Of a DNA stretch of 64,000 nucleotides, positions 49,373 to 62,100 are shown piece after piece. The DNA is from Citrus sinensis. Lineage: Eukaryota > Streptophyta > Magnoliopsida > Sapindales > Rutaceae. Both the position numbers and the translations under genes were made by a program. Each line of letters opens with the position of its first letter. Position 1 is the first letter of the stretch. Below the pieces are notes generated by a model. It did not search any database, was not told the DNA's origin, and worked only from the letters and a program-made list of their open reading frames with translations. The stretch is taken from NCBI RefSeq assembly GCF_022201045.2, contig NC_068556.1, positions 22,735,501-22,799,500 on the forward strand, written 5' to 3'.

Positions 49373-52300
49373 ATGTACAGTGGGTCCAGTGATGGCGAGA
49401 GTCACGAGGCCGCGCAGCGAAAGATCCCGCTGGCTTCGTCAATGCTTTGGGTCCGAAACTTGCGTCGCTTCATTGGATCCGGTACCGGCCTTGGATCCGA
49501 AGCCTTGATGGGTAACTTACTATCTCTCATTTTGAAATTTTTACTTTCAAATTTAATTTTTTACTTGAGAAAATGTATTTGTTTTATGGATATAGTAATG
49601 TTGGTTCTTCATTATAATGTCACAGTAGTTTATGGTGACAAAATAAATTCATATGAATTTGAACTTAGAAATTAATTGGTTGATTATTGAGCTTTTATTG
49701 GATAAATGTGCTTAACTATCCATTTAACAATTAGCTCTTTATTGCCTGAATTTTTTTGGAAACGAAACAAATTAAAATTTGGGATTTTGGGTTGTTATCT
49801 TTTATCATCAGCTGCAATCTAACTTGGTTCATTTCTGTTATCCTTTGCAGAGCTTGAGACAAAGAGAATTTTGCTTGATATATTTAGAGAGAAGCAACAG
49901 AAAAGTGCTGAAGCTGGCACAATTCCCAGCTTCTACAAGAAGGCATGTGCATGAATTGGTTGCTTGGGTACTTTGCTTTAAATGATTATATATGAAGATA
50001 CTTGTTATGTGATATCATATCTTTAAGGGCAAAACCCTACTTGAATTTTGCATAACTATTTTGAGTTTGATTGATTATTTTTGTGGTTTTGTCACCGAAT
50101 TCTCACTTGTTATTATGTTTCTTTTGTTTCAGAAACCTGAAGAAGGGTCCATTAGTCACAGGGTCCAGAGACTTGCAAAATATCGGTTTTTAAAGGTACA
50201 TTTTCTTTTTCTGCTTTGCCTCCTTGTTTACTGATTGTTCTTAGTATTGATCACGAAAGCAGTTTGTGATCTGCTATAATTGATTATCTCACTTAATTTC
50301 TGCAGAAGCAATCAGATCTTTTACTAAATGCTGATGATCTGGATGCAATGTGGGTTTGCTTGAGAGAAAACTGTGTTATTGATGATGCCACTGGTGCAGA
50401 AAAGGTATGTGAAATGTATCTTGCCATCTTAATCTGCGTCCAACCATGTTATTTTATATTCTCATTGGAGTTATGATTATTAACAAACTTTAGTATCGCT
50501 GTAATTGTGCAGCTACCTTATAAAATTGATTTACTGTTTTATGTTGGCTTCACCGCCTCTTGAAGCCCTTAAGCTGTGTTTGTTTTTGTACTTATGCTAA
50601 TGTTTCCCGACATGTCATCTTGTAGATGAATTATGAAGATTTTTGCCACATTGCGTCAGTATGTACTGAGCAAATAGGCCCTAAGTGTAGACGTTTCTTC
50701 AGCCCGTCAAATTTTATGAAGTTTGAGAAAGATGAGTCGGGGAGAATCGCCATTTTGCCGTTCTATCTATATGTGATGCGTACGGTAGGTCTTGGTTTTT
50801 TTGTTATTTGATTCTCAGAAACCTGATTCTTTCATCTTATTTGAGCATTGGAATGTACATAGTAAGATCTGTCATTAAGGTTCAAATTTCTGGTCGTTGC
50901 AATGATATGCCAGTTTCCGTTCTTTTACATCTTTATAGTTGGCTGTTTGTTTAATTTAACATTTTGAAATAATGATAGTTTTCCCCTCCTGAGGAAAATT
51001 TCTTCACAGAACTTATCCCCACACCAAAGCAATCCTTCACCTCCTAATTTTCCTCCTAATTTTCCCGTCATATCTCTGCTCTTTGCTGATTATAATTATT
51101 TACTTTCAAGTTGGTTTTTCCCAAGGAGATTCTACTTCTTAATGTGAGCTCTTCAGTTCAAAAGGCATAAGGTTTCACTGGTTGTACAAAGTCAATGGAA
51201 ATTGCCTTTTACCATTATTGGATTGTGTATTTGTTCCCCTTGCGTAGAATTGATTAGCTGAAGCGGAGGTTGTAAAAGTAGTGAATGATATTCCTTCTTC
51301 CTTGTTTTCTCTTAGGATTCGCTAGGATCTTTTGGCTTTTTTTTTTTTAGAGCTCAAAGCAACTGATATCCCTTTGTTCCTTTTACTTGATGGCGCTTCG
51401 ATTTTTATGATTGTTCTTAACTTTTCACATTTGTTCAGGTTTCACTTACACAAGCCAGAATTGATATGAGTGAGCTTGATGAAGATTCTGATGGTTTCCT
51501 TCAACCTCATGTATGGACTATTTGTATGTTTGGACTTTTAAACCTTAGAAGATAGGGCACTGCATTGATTAATGATTCAGTGCCCACTTATATTGCATCT
51601 TCTGTGTCAAAGATTATAATCAATTTTTTTTCCCCTTTACAGGAAATGGAGGCTTATATACGTGGTCTGATTCCTAGTCTGGCACAACTACGTGATATGC
51701 CAACAGGCTTTATTCAAATGTATTGTCGGATAGCTGCACACAAATTCTTCTTCTTTTGTGATCCCCACAGACGAGGTTTATGTGGCCTTAGTTTCTGTTA
51801 CTATAAAGAGTTAATATTGACTTGTAATATCTTAATAAGCGGATGTCAATGTGATATTTTACGCTTTGTGAAATGTATATTGATTTTTATGGAATTCCCT
51901 TATTTGGCTTTTTAAATGGCTTTGGTTGCTCAAAATTGTTAACGGTTAGTCTTACTTACAGGAAAAGCCTGCATAAAGAAAGTTCTGCTTAGTAATTGTC
52001 TCCAGGAACTAATGGAACTCCATCAGGTAAATGTTAGATGATACTTTTGAAAGGCATCAGCTAAGCTATTTTGTTACTCTGTTAGTTGATTGAAAAGTGA
52101 AATTTGAAGAAACTATTTTCACAGCAAGAACATGTTTTCATTGCCAACATTTGCTTCCTACTCTTTTCAAATAATATTGACGAGTCTCATTGTTGTGCCT
52201 TCATGATCTGCTTTCTGATTATTTTGTCTGACTAAGAAGTTAAATATTTTGAACTGGGTTGATAGTCTCAATTTATTTTGATGGTGTTAAACTTCATTTA

Positions 52301-53733
52301 TATTAGGAAAGTGAGGAAGAAGTTACTGACACTGAACAAGCTGAAAATTGGTTTTCTTTGACATCTGCACAACGCGTATGCGGTGAGTACTGTGGATTTT
52401 TAATGTTTCATGAGTTCTTCATTTATTTATCAGTTTTGCAACACATATTAGGAGTAGATAGTTTGGTACCTTACTTCTTGGTTTATATATTTTTCACCTT
52501 TATTCATTTATAGAATTTACAACTGAAACTTAATTTGATGCTCATTCTTTCTGCAGACATGTTTATTGCCCTTGATAAGGATGCAAATGGGACGTTGAGC
52601 AAGCAGGAGCTTCGAGAATATGCAGATGGGACACTGACAGAAATTTTCATTGAGAGGGGTACACTGCTTTCCATTTGTTTCTTGAAAGTGTACAACTTTT
52701 CATGGCTGATTCTTGTATGTCATTCATCTGATGAGGCAGCAGATTTTTTTTTATATCCCCTATTTGCCATCTGCTGCACACCATCTTTATTTGAGAAGTT
52801 TCTTTTTAGTAGTATAGGGATGATAACTTTATTTATTTTATCTTATGTATATGATGTTATTAGATTTCTCAAATTTGTCTTTGTATTTGTTGCTGATAGT
52901 ATTTGATGAGCATGTCCGACGTGGCAAAAGTGGAGGAGGAAATGCTAGGGAGATGGACTTCGACAGTTTCCTTGACTTTGTTCTGGCCTTAGAAAATAAA
53001 GATACTCCAGAAGGGTTAACATATTTATTTCGCAGTCTTGATCTTCAGGAACGGGGATATCTCACTACAGCTGATATTCACTCTCTTTTCAGGTTATAAT
53101 CTTTAGTTTTTAAATTTAATCTTGGTTTACATCTTGTCCTGTACTTTTCCTGTTAGCTTTATTTGGTTGCTGAGAGTACATTTATGAATATCTTAATTTT
53201 TTCCGAGGAACCAAATTACAAGCTACGTATGGAAGTGAAGAAGGGGAACATCCAAGAGTTGAGATGTTGCCTGATACAATCTTCCTATAGAAAACTCTGT
53301 AAATTCCTGCTTGTAGCACTTAAGTAAAGTTCTGCAAGTCTCATATCTCCAGAGACATGAATCATATTAGATTAGAGACCCATTCACATCTGCTGTTGTC
53401 TTGGTTGGCATGTGATTCTTATTTTATTTAAATGCTTTGACCCTTGTGTAAATTTTGTCAGCTAAAAGAATTTCTTTGTTGCCTCTTGTAAACAGGGACG
53501 TGCATCAGAAATGGATTGAGGGTGGGAACTATGAACTATGCATTGAGGATGTAAGGGATGAAATCTGGGATATGGTCAAACCAGCTGACCCACTAAGGAT
53601 TACTTTGGCCGATCTGCTTTCTTGTAAACAGGGTGGGACTGTAGCTAGCATGCTTATAGACGTTCGTGGCTTCTGGGCTCATGACAATAGAGAAAATCTT
53701 CTCCAGGAAGATGAAGAACCTGAAGAAGAATGA
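49373..53733 (+). CDS. TON2: PP2A B''-type regulatory subunit TONNEAU2/FASS
   Basis: Twelve exons (49373-49511, 49851-49942, 50133-50195, 50306-50404, 50626-50784, 51439-51510, 51643-51775, 51962-52026, 52307-52382, 52557-52658, 52900-53092, 53496-53733) give 476 residues, against about 480 for Arabidopsis TON2, which it matches nearly throughout (MYSGSSDGESH at the start, GFWAHDNRENLLQ near the end). Two EF-hand loops are visible: DEDSDGFLQPHE at 198-209 and DKDANGTLSKQE at 306-317. As part of the TTP complex with TON1 and TRM proteins, TON2 directs PP2A to cortical microtubules and is required for the preprophase band and division-plane placement. The second intron starts with GC, not GT (AAG|GCATGT), the only join that keeps the conserved YKKKPEEGS. 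Confidence 0.96.
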
Positions 53734-54419
53734 CTGGCTTGTGTATGATTTAAAGGATGTGTTTGTACTAACAAAAGACTGCTGTCTGAAGCTGATGTAT
53801 TTTGTTTTGTGTTTATGTATCTCTAAATGAATATCTAGTACTCGAATCTGTATGTTCTCAATGTGTAGAAGAAAGTAGCAGGAACTTGGACGGCAAAGAA
53901 TGAGTGATTGAACATTGAATGCATGGACATCCGAAGGATATTTCAAAATCTAATGTTAAAACTAAAATCAGCAAAAAACTTGGGGGAGATATTTTCATAC
54001 TCGCATGGCACATTTACATATAAATACCAGGAGTTTGAATGCTATTTACACATCAGCCTGTCCTTTCTAGGATCACTGATATCCATAAGTTATTTCTATC
54101 GAGTACCAACTTGGAAATTGCTACCTGGGGTGCTTGAATCATGCCCTCACTGTTGCAGGCATGAGCTCTCACCCTTGGGCTAAGAGTTCAATGGCTTCAA
54201 ACTGAAGGGAGCTTGAATGGCTAATAAACACATTCGACCATTTCTATCTAGAAGTACAAAAGCTTTGCAGATGACAGCATTTCCATTTGCAGGTATAAAA
54301 ATATAACTTGTACTATTCGATCTCATTATATGTATGAAAGTGCGGAGAACACTATAAATTTCCAAGCAAAAGTACATCCAAGCAAAAGTACATAGTTAGC
54401 TATCCCAAACGAGCAAAGA
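53734..54419. other. Convergent 3' interval between TON2 and TTG1
   Basis: 686 bp between the two stop codons. Both 3' UTRs must lie here and could overlap as antisense transcripts. No gene was seen. Confidence 0.6.
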
Positions 54420-55433
54420 TCAAACTTTCAAAAGTTGCATTTTGTTAGAGAAAGCAATTGCAAGCCAATCAGGCTGTGCAGGAGACCATTGGAGTTGGTT
54501 AATTTCAGAGCCAGCAGAGTACATGGACATAGGATCAATACCATTAGGTCCAGCCACTGGTGGCAATGGCAATTCCCAAATGAAAGCCTGCGAATCATCT
54601 CCAACAGAACATATATGCCTACGACTCTGAGGAGCCCACGCAATGGCATTGACACAAGCTCTATGCCTCTCCAATTCAGCAACCGGCAATGTTGGCGACC
54701 TGATATCCAAAATGACAACTTTATTACTGTCCATCAATATAGTTGCCATGTACCTTAAATCCTGCTTATTCCAAGCTAATCTAAGCAATGGGGTGTCGGG
54801 TTGCGGGCTCTCGTAAATAATCGTGGAATGTTCTTTGTCTCTCAAATCGAAAATTCTCACTGACCCATCAGCAGAAACTGAAGCAAAAACCCTAGCTTCA
54901 CCCCAGCAGATGTCGTAAACCTCTTTGTCATGAGCAATAAGTTGAGTTTCAACAACACCCTTTTCAATATCCCAGATAGTGCAAGTAGTGTCGATGCTAC
55001 AAGTTCCAATTCTCTTGGGTTCAATCTCGTTCCAATCAAATGAAGTCAAAGGAGCGCAAAACTCACTGCTCTTGCTGTTGTTGAGCACGGCAACGGGCTC
55101 GATCGATGAATCGCCAACGTCCCAAAGGCGAAGAAAGTCGCCGGATGAAGCGAGCAGATGACGGTTGGAGGAGGATTTGCGTGATGAAGAGTTGGGATCA
55201 AACATTAGCTTGGTGGGTGGGTAAGGGTGGTCAAAGGAGAGAGAGGGATGGGTCTTGATAGAGAGAGATTCTGGCTCGAATGAAACGACGTCGACTCGAT
55301 TGGTGTAGTCTTCAATGAAGCTTCCGATGGCGATGCGTTGGCCGCACACAGCCATGGCGTAGAGAGGGTAAGGAGATTCATGGGTCACCGAGTTCTCGGA
55401 TCTGAGGTGGGATTCTTGGCTTGAGTTTTCCAT
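54420..55433 (-). CDS. TTG1: WD40 protein TRANSPARENT TESTA GLABRA 1
   Basis: An uninterrupted 337-residue frame, about the length of Arabidopsis TTG1 (341) and, like it, without introns in the coding region. Sequence agrees from SPYPLYAMA near the start through [60 protein letters not shown] and [20 protein letters not shown] to SNKMQLLKV at the end. Four WD repeats are recognisable. TTG1 is the scaffold of MYB-bHLH-WD40 complexes controlling anthocyanin and proanthocyanidin synthesis, trichome and root-hair fate and seed mucilage. The clock-related LWD paralogues are less similar. It faces TON2 tail to tail. Confidence 0.95.
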   Translation of the reverse strand: MENSSQESHLRSENSVTHESPYPLYAMAVCGQRIAIGSFIEDYTNRVDVVSFEPESLSIKTHPSLSFDHPYPPTKLMFDPNSSSRKSSSNRHLLASSGDFLRLWDVGDSSIEPVAVLNNSKSSEFCAPLTSFDWNEIEPKRIGTCSIDTTCTIWDIEKGVVETQLIAHDKEVYDICWGEARVFASVSADGSVRIFDLRDKEHSTIIYESPQPDTPLLRLAWNKQDLRYMATILMDSNKVVILDIRSPTLPVAELERHRACVNAIAWAPQSRRHICSVGDDSQAFIWELPLPPVAGPNGIDPMSMYSAGSEINQLQWSPAQPDWLAIAFSNKMQLLKV

Positions 55434-56576
55434 TTTTGTTTTGTTTTCTTTGAACTCTATTCGGGGTTTGGGCTCCTGTTTTTATTTGTTTTCGATAAAG
55501 TTTGAATTTTCCTGGAAAATTTGGAAGAACAATCGATTAGTCAATGGGGAGCCAAGTTTGAAGCTTATTGTAACCGTAGGTGCTGTGTGTTTTCAATGTT
55601 CGTTGGATCATTCATTTTATCACTGAAGTCCTTTGACTGTTAGGTTTGGTCCTTAAAAGAATTAAATGACTGTTCTACCCTTCAGGGCAACACAATATTG
55701 CTAATTGGGAGAGATCGGTTAAACAATTTGAAGGAAACTCTGGAGCTTCATTCGCTAAGCAAAATGAACTTTACTCCATTCGCCAGGCGAAAGATTATTT
55801 CATGCTAGAAGATTAATGAATTAATAACTTTTTTTCTCTGATTTTGAAAAAAATGAACTAATAATTTTTTTTTTGAGCATGAGTGAACTAATAATTTAAA
55901 ATGCAAAAGATTGACTAAGAGTAGTCGAGACAATTTGTTGTCATGATTCAGTACAAGTTGGAAAATCAGCCCGCAGTAATTTCAAGAAGAAACAAATTTA
56001 CATTTTTACCAACTGCAGTTCAGTATCTTTCAGATTCACAGGCTGCTAGGAAAATCATTTACAACAAAATAATAGCATCTCTGTTATCAAATGTGAAGCT
56101 CTATTCCCAATGACAGGCTGCCGGTAGATTGTCTCCATGGATGCAATTCGTCCTCCATTGAAGGTTGCGCACAATTCGGTCTTCACCTTGTACAATACTT
56201 GATAACCACATTCCTGAAGGTCTATTCTATACCTCTGATTAAACTGGAAAGGATTGAGAAGCTTCCAATTCCTTAGTTTTGAATAAAAATGGTCCCTCTA
56301 TCTACGATGATAGTAGGATGTCTGGCTAGCTCCTCCACGTCGAATCTGAATCTTACTTCTGAGGTGGAACATCATAGCTCCATCAGACTTTGGCTTATCC
56401 TCCAAGGAACAAGCAGCTAGGCAGCTCAGCGAATACCCCCATGGAAAGGAGAAACTGGAAAAACCAGAAAGAAGGATACACATCTTACCCCTCATAGGCA
56501 AGTTGTGAAGCAACTGATATCTTTGGCTGGCAATGGAGCATAAGAGAATGACAGCAATAGAATATTTCTGCAGCAC
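55434..56576. other. Intergenic: TTG1 promoter and RING-gene 3' side
   Basis: The first part is the TTG1 5' leader and promoter. The part from about 56.0 kb is probably the 3' UTR of the RING gene. No coding features were recognised. Confidence 0.5.
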
Positions 56577-58744
56577 TTAATCCAACTTTCTATATTCAAC
56601 CACCGCGTCATATGTTTCCGGGGTCAATGAACTCTCAGCAAAACATCTGAAGGATATTTCTTAGTTTAGTGTCAACTCAGAAGGAACAACAAGAGAAACA
56701 TTTTCACCCTTGCAAGGCATATGAATATCTTGTAAAGGTAAAAATAATCAACAACTGAATTTTTAATGTCAAATATCAGGTTAAAGTGATAAACAAATAA
56801 ATAACTAAATCTGACAAGATAATGCGGTTGGTCAATTGCAGGAGTTTGAATGTTATCAGCAATATCAATGCGTCCTTTCAAGGATCACTGGTGTTATCTG
56901 CATGATATCATGGAATTTAATCCTTCAAAGTTGCATACTTTTGTAGTCTTAAAAGCTACCAAGAACAATCTGGCTAATTTAACAGTGTTAATGAAACATT
57001 TTACAAAGAGGGGATAGACAAAAGAAATAAAGAACAACCAGTCACCAAAGGACATGAACTCAATTATACATTCAAGTGAATAGACCTTTGGAAACCAAAA
57101 TGGTGGAATGCTGAATTTATGCCGCCCAGGTATTACGAAAACAAACTAATTGTGAATTAAGTTGGTATTTTTGTACAGATATTGCAATGAAAGTCAAATG
57201 ATCTAAACTAGATAGACGAAGCTGTAATGGATGGTTCTTGCATAGAAGTATATACCTTAATTCATGCCAGAACATGTCAGTCTGGTTTAGCAAGAAAGGT
57301 CGTAAGGGAGCCAAAAAGTCATCTTCAACACTAGGCTGCCTTGGAGCTGCATTTAACTTTCCTTCCAGGCTCGCAATGAAAAGTGTAGAGGCCACATGAA
57401 CAATAATGGATGGATCTGGGTCCCCAAGGAGAGCCTGAAGCTCTCTTCGTATCCATGGATCTATTCGCTGGACTAGTCTTCCTTTCACAAAATTATTCCC
57501 TGATGCATTCTGAAAGGATCAAAAAGTTAAACGGAACTTATGAGAAAGAAAAATAATAGACATAACTAAGGAATGCTATCATACACCTCCCCTGTTTGAA
57601 GAATTAAAAACAGATAGACCCATTTGGTTTTAGTATTCAGTAAACCAAAGCTTTGTGACAAAATTTCAGAAAGTTCTGGTGAAAAAAGTTCATAAAGATA
57701 TTTTAATAACCTCATTTTTCAAAGGAGGACTATGAATGCAATGATACAAATAAACACACCCGAAAAAAAAAGAGAGAGATAATCATACCTGTCCAAGACA
57801 CATCCTAGGAGATAATGGAACAGCCTGAAAGCCTGCATTATAAACACTGCAAAAAGCAGCAATATATATTAAGATTTTCTATTTGGCACCACTCCAATTA
57901 TAATTTGCAAGACACTCTAAACTACAAACCACTACACTAATTTGCATCAACCGCAAACTAAAAATCTCCAGAAGAAACACTGACAACTTCAGAGTCATAG
58001 CTAATATCATTGATTTTGACATATTAAACTAAAATATGTGAAATGTTTCAATAACACAATAGTAGATAGCACACACATGGAAATTTTAACTTTTGCATCA
58101 ACCTCCAATTAGCAGTACTGATAAGTACCTGGCACGCCATCGCAGTTTTCTTTCAGAGACAACCTCATCAGGCACCGATCCTGGCCGTCCAAACGATCGT
58201 CGCCATGGTAACGGCCTTGATCGCCCCCTGTCACTACTAATTTCATCTCTGGATCTTCGTATAATCCTGCATAAATTAAAAACACCAATTAAAATTCAAT
58301 TCAACTATTAAAAAGGATAAAAATAAATTAAAAAAAAAACAGATTTTGCGCAAACCCAAAAAAAGAAACTTAAGCTGACCTGTGTGGAGTTCTTGGGCTG
58401 GAGTGAGATTGTGAGATGAAAGTTTTGTCCTTAATGAGAGGCTGTAACTGCTGTTGAAGGAAGTCTGAAGACGAAAGATTGATTCTGTAGAACCATGAAC
58501 GAAACGGTGCGTTGCAGAGAGGGCAGATTCGCTTCAAGTTGCTCCATTTTTCTATGCATTCCAAACAGTAGGCGTGCGTACAAACTTTAAGCACTGCAGT
58601 TCTGCGGACGGTGAGATTATCTAAGCATATTGGACACTTTTGCCATCGGATCGCCGGTGAAATTACTCTCGAAACGAACTTCTCCCGTTCGCGCTTCTCA
58701 CGTTTCATGTGATAGGATGATTTTCGGAGAGAAGATGATTCCAT
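56577..58744 (-). CDS. RING (C3HC4) E3 ubiquitin-ligase-like protein
   Basis: Five minus-strand exons (58744-58380, 58266-58129, 57846-57789, 57509-57256, 56646-56577) give 294 residues. A C3HC4 RING finger spans C37 to C77 (C37, C40, C55, H57, C60, C63, C74, C77), with CPICLDNL and CIEKWSNLKRICPLC, implying E2 binding and ubiquitin ligase activity. An Arg/Ser-rich segment follows (near 122-168). The C-terminal part has QRIDPWIRRELQALLGDPDP and LNQTDMFWHELRCFAESSL, which resembles TOPORS-like RING proteins in layout; that assignment is tentative. An in-frame ATG 15 codons upstream (58789) is an alternative start. The gene is divergent from APC7, only about 400 bp away. Confidence 0.85.
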
Positions 58745-59145
58745 CCGCGAGAGACAGAAACAGCGTCGGATTATTAGTCCGTCATCCAAGGCGGTTCCTG
58801 CTGTAAAAAGACCGGCGATGAGTGGTATGGGTGATGTTCTTCGAGCCCTTCAATTCCAAATAATACTTTTCTGACGTCACTCAAAACGCCAGCGTACTCC
58901 TACCACGGACAAAAGAGTGAATTGGGCTGGGCTTGGATGGAGGACGGCGGCTGGACTGGTCAACTACTCGGCCCAGTTGACTATTGGTTCAAAAACAGAG
59001 CGGGTTACGTTAATATAAGTGAGGGTTTTTGTCAATTCAAAAAAAAAAAAAAAATTGAAATTTCACTCTCAACGAAACCACCAGTAGCACACAGTGCGGG
59101 TGGTTGCTGGCTTTGCTGAGCTAGCTCTCTCTCGGCTCTCGCGAA
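58745..59145. promoter_or_regulatory. Short divergent promoter of the RING gene and APC7
   Basis: About 400 bp separates the two start codons. It contains a perfect TGACGTCA palindrome at 58872-58879, two overlapping TGGGCT site II motifs at 58923-58933, a reverse TGGGCC at 58970-58975 and a TATA-like TAATATAAG near 59010. Site II motifs are TCP-factor targets common in promoters of genes active in dividing cells, which suits APC7. Confidence 0.6.
58872..58879. promoter_or_regulatory. TGACGTCA bZIP (CRE/as-1-type) site
   Basis: A perfect 8-bp palindrome of the plant bZIP (TGA-factor type) consensus, in the shared promoter. Confidence 0.5.
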
Positions 59146-62100
59146 ATGGAAGTCCCAAAGGAGCAAATCACCGCTCTTATCGATCAAGGCCTCTACGACT
59201 CAGCCCAAATGCTCGTAATTTTGCACTCTCTTAAGTCTCTTTTCAACCTCGAATTAGCTTCAGATTAGCGTAAATTAACTAACCAGTTGTCGTCTTGCTT
59301 CGTTTTTAAATTAAATTTGGATCAGGGATGTTTCCTTGTTTCATCATCTGCTATTAATGGAGAAACCAGTCCACACCTCAAGGCCGAAAATCTAGTCAGT
59401 TGTTTTCTTTTCTTTTTTTTTTCCAATTAATAATACCGCCTTGCCATTTTTTTTTCAAAATTGTCATTTTACATGATGAGTGACTTTAGTTTTTTATTTC
59501 TTTTATTCGTTTATACAGATTATTCTTGGTGATTCATTGTTTCGGGATAGAGAGTATCGCAGAGCAATTGTAAGAGCCTTATCTGCATACTTAAATTGTA
59601 AATGCAAATTGCCATTAATGTGTGATTTTTAATATCTATTTGTCTTGGAGGATTTTGAGTTGTTTTGGTTCTTTTTATTTTTTTGTCTTTTGTGTTGTAG
59701 CATACATATAAGCAAGCATTGCAATATTACAAGATTGTTCCGAAGCAGAATTCAACCAGTTCTAGAAGTTCATTGTCCACATCAAATAGGTCCTCTTCTC
59801 CGAATTCTTTTAACGTTTCAGCAATCAATGAGAACGAGGTAGAGTGAACTTGTTTCTTGATGACAACATTTTCCCCCTTTTGGAAATATTTGCATTGGCA
59901 GGATTATGTTCTTAAGTTTTGTCTTCGTCCATCTCTGTTGCAGGTTAAGTACAAGATTGCATCTTGTCATTTTGCACTTGGTGAAACAAAAGCGGCCATT
60001 GTTGAGGTTCTGCTTTGTCATTTTTCATTTCACTGTATATTTTTATAAATATATTTGTTGTAAGCTGATTCTGTTGAATTTCAAAATTATTTTAGGATTG
60101 TTCCTTGTTGAGAATATAGTTAGTCTTTTTATATTCCTTTCATTGAACAATTTCGTACTTATCGCTCTTGTTTTGCAGATGGAGGGAATTCCTAGCAAAG
60201 CAAGAAATTTGCAGATGAGTCTATTAATGGCAAAGCTTTATCGGAATTCGAGACATAATCGTGGGGCTGTTGCTTGTTATAAAGAGTGTTTAAGGTTCCC
60301 CTGTTCTTCGTTCATCATCTTTTTCTTACTCTGGTTGCACTCAATGACATTATCTAGTCACTAATACTTGGGTTTCAAATTACTAACTTTTTTCTACTTT
60401 CCATTTTTGCAAGTACTGCTGAATTTATTTCTGCCGTGGTTTAAAGTATTTCTGTATCAACTACCTGAAAGCTTTTCATTTCTTTTTGATGGTCGCCTTT
60501 TCTCTAGGCATTGCCCTTTTTTCATTGAAGCCATTACAGCTTTAGCAGAATTAGGAGCTACTCCCAAGGATATCATTTCATTGTTTGCTCAGGTTTGTTG
60601 ATGAGTATTATATTTACCTATTCCATGAGGAACATTCCAAGATAAGATTTTCTTGAGGTGGCTTTTAGTTTTTTCACTCTGCAATATCTCTAGAATTCAT
60701 CCTGATATCGAATTGATGCTAGATGTTGTGAGTAGTAACTGGAATAAGTGATATTTAGTATTTCAATCAATAGTTCTGTTTATATTTGGGGAGAATGTTT
60801 AATTGACCAGATTATTTGATTTTCTTCTCTGTGGTTTTTGTTTCTCTTTATTTGTTTAATGATATTTTGGTGATTTATCCTTTATTTAGACTCCAAATAG
60901 AAGTGGGAGGGCCCCGTTTGATCATCTTGACTCAAGTCGCTGGCTGCACGTAAGTACATTACCATAGATATATTTAAGCATCTGGCACTTTTTGTCAGGA
61001 TATTGTTAGCGTACACATATTTTACCCTAAGCTTGTTTACACGACTTGAATGTGGTGTATGCACTTAATCATGCATTCATGTCATGCCATGCAAATAAGG
61101 GGGCATTTGGTGAACTAAATGTCCACGAGGCAGTGAGCAAAATGCTGAGTCAAACACCTGGCTTGTCGAGCATTGCTGAGCCACTAATATGGTATGAGTT
61201 TTTGATAACTACTCAATACATGGACTTTGTTGCATTTCTAGGTGCATTATAAACTCTTTCTGTCAATCCTTCAGTTTTCTCTACCTACAATTTTTATTTA
61301 ACAACCGGACACTAAGCAATGGTTGAAAAATATACACAGCCTTTTCACCATCTAGATAGTCTATGTCAGAAGCTCCAATAGTTTCCTGACTTGAAAGACT
61401 AAACTTATAAGCATGTTTTGTTTTTGTATAGGCAAGTTAAAATCATACTAAGTGGGAATAGAAATTGATTACTTAGTGCAGTTACTTTGTGTTGTTGTCA
61501 GGAATTTTATTGTCTACATTTCATTATTTGTATTCAATGGCTAGCTTCACGCGGACAATATTGTTTATAGTTTGTAATTTCTGTGCAGCGTTATGTTGAG
61601 GCCCAGTGTTGCATTGCTTCAAATGATTACAAAGGTAATAATCTGTTTAGGAGTGGATTTTCCTTTCGGGTGTGTATTTCTGGGGAAAAGTACTGTGCAA
61701 TTCAAGACAATGCTTCCTCTTTCTTTACAGTTTTTGAACCCTTTGGTTATGCAAATTATAACTTGGTTATGATCTTTTGGTTCCTGTGTCTGCTTTCGTA
61801 ACTATTCACAATCATACACTTATTTTTTGGTCCTTCATTGTCTTGGCAGGTGGTTTGGAACTCTTTGCTGAGCTTTTACAACGTTTCCCAAATAACATAC
61901 ATATATTACTTGAAATGGCAAAGGTTAGAAATGGTTGCACTTTGATAAATATTTGTCTTGTAAGATATCCAATGATTAAATACGATTATCATTTCTAGAT
62001 ATCCAATGATTAAATACGATTATCATTTCTATCTTTTTTATTTGGATAAAATTTTATTATTTTGATTGTCTTCAGACTGACTTACAAATGATTAAATATG

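Noticed and set aside
54857-55161. Open frames in other frames inside TTG1
   Set aside because: Overlap a full-length, strongly conserved WD40 frame.
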